Positions 33,456 through 33,806 of a DNA stretch of 33,806 nt are shown here, one piece after another. Position 1 is the first letter of the stretch; each line of letters starts with the position of its first letter. The notes under the pieces were generated by a model that saw only the letters and a list, made by a program, of their open reading frames with translations, ran no database searches and had not been told where the DNA came from. The translations under genes and the position numbers were made by a program. This DNA is from Candidatus Gastranaerophilales bacterium (GTDB lineage Bacteria > Cyanobacteriota > Vampirovibrionia > Gastranaerophilales > JANQFW01). The stretch is from NCBI GenBank assembly GCA_028280605.1, contig JANQLL010000010.1:1-33806 (forward strand). The letters are read 5' to 3'.

Positions 33456-33806
33456 TTGGAAAAACAAGCTGCAAAAACTGAAGACACATGCCAAAAGGAC
33501 AACGACAAATACGCATCAATCCTATATTACAGGCTGCGTAATAAAATTGTCTTACTGCGCAGGTTTGCTAAAAATTGTGACCTGATGGGCTACAAAGATC
33601 GATTGCTCGAGGCAGTCAAAACCACAGAAATGCAATTCGACACAGTCGGCAAAGAATATATGCACATAATGCGCACAGGCAACTGGAGTAAATTCCTAAT
33701 CCAAAAAATGGAATTTATTAACATGGGACTTCAGTCTTTTGCAATGAATATAATAGAAAGCGTAGAAGAAAGAAGAGCAGCCAAAAAATGGCATGCAAGA
33801 AAACCC
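33456..33806 (+). CDS. Unknown protein, cut by the window end
   Basis: 117 codons are visible and the frame is open at the right edge. TTG 33456 is the only plausible start: TGA lies immediately upstream in frame, and GAGGG (33443-33447) sits 8 bases before it. The product is charged and helical, with YYRLRNKIVLLRRFAKNC and IIESVEERRAAKKWHARKP, and has no membrane segment. No family is recognised. Its codon use (CGC, CTG, GTC, ATC, GGC) is richer in G+C than its neighbours, so it may be acquired or highly expressed. Repeats A and B lie just upstream. Confidence 0.7.
   Translation, partial: MEKQAAKTEDTCQKDNDKYASILYYRLRNKIVLLRRFAKNCDLMGYKDRLLEAVKTTEMQFDTVGKEYMHIMRTGNWSKFLIQKMEFINMGLQSFAMNIIESVEERRAAKKWHARKP

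Noticed and set aside
1..33806. CRISPR array
   Set aside because: No regularly spaced direct repeats of 23-40 bases were seen; the two repeats found are dispersed, not arrayed.

Overview
The window looks like a chromosomal segment of an AT-rich, Gram-negative-type bacterium related to the Cyanobacteria, most likely a non-photosynthetic member of the Melainabacteria/Gastranaerophilales. This is inferred from gene content, not from a database search. The pointers are KDO synthesis (kdsA) and a TolC/HlyD/ABC exporter, which imply an outer membrane; an SLH-domain surface protein; an SMC whose Walker B region reads FDEVDMHLDG as in cyanobacterial SMCs; an ABC exporter with an N-terminal cyclic-nucleotide-binding-like domain, an arrangement known from cyanobacteria; a SigB/SigF-type sigma factor next to a prepilin peptidase; and several GFxLAE prepilins. 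Most genes are low in GC. The first ~20 bases and the last ~350 bases look richer in G+C.

Layout. 1-1200: poorly recognised short minus-strand genes, one followed by a clear intrinsic terminator. 1120-2160: a LexA/CI-like S24 repressor divergent from a 72-residue gene with a good promoter and an operator-like palindrome, then a small zinc-ribbon gene split by a frameshift in an A9 run. 2229-3521: xerD, a probable rpoZ and a two-way terminator. 3547-5923 (minus): galE-kdsA-rmlC, an envelope-sugar operon. 6109-6980: a secreted SLH protein with its own promoter and terminator. 7090-8848: a possible STAS-like protein and two type IV prepilin-like proteins. 8837-12697 (minus): hybrid sensor kinase, single-domain response regulator and a degenerate GspE/PilB-like ATPase in one operon. 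12812-14543 (minus): a compact three-gene cassette with a TIGR04255-like protein and two unrecognised partners, the best candidate for an undescribed system. 14592-19473 (minus): smc-scpA-scpB with a strong promoter. 19637-20692: an antitoxin-like gene followed by a frameshifted membrane protein and a HEPN-like remnant. 20836-20909: tRNA-Arg(CCG). 20930-22917 (minus): a YkgJ-type cysteine-cluster protein, then a BlaI/MecI-like regulator, an unknown gene and TadE, with a 20-bp palindrome upstream. 23296-23832: cobO/btuR. 24041-29532: a complete type I secretion operon (ABC, HlyD, TolC). 29576-29899 (minus): zinc-ribbon protein. 30030-31895: sigma factor plus prepilin peptidase. 32111-33163: acyltransferase 3 membrane protein. 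33456-end: a partial unknown gene preceded by short repeats also found at 61-97 and 7595-7623.

How the parts fit. Surface and secretion functions dominate: prepilins, prepilin peptidase, a pilus-ATPase-like protein under two-component control, TadE, an SLH protein, a type I exporter and envelope-sugar enzymes. The sigma factor/prepilin peptidase pair, the kinase/regulator/GspE-like operon and the prepilins could form one pilus or pseudopilus regulatory circuit; that link is inference. Chromosome maintenance (xerD, smc-scpAB) is interleaved with small accessory islands that show decay and repeats.
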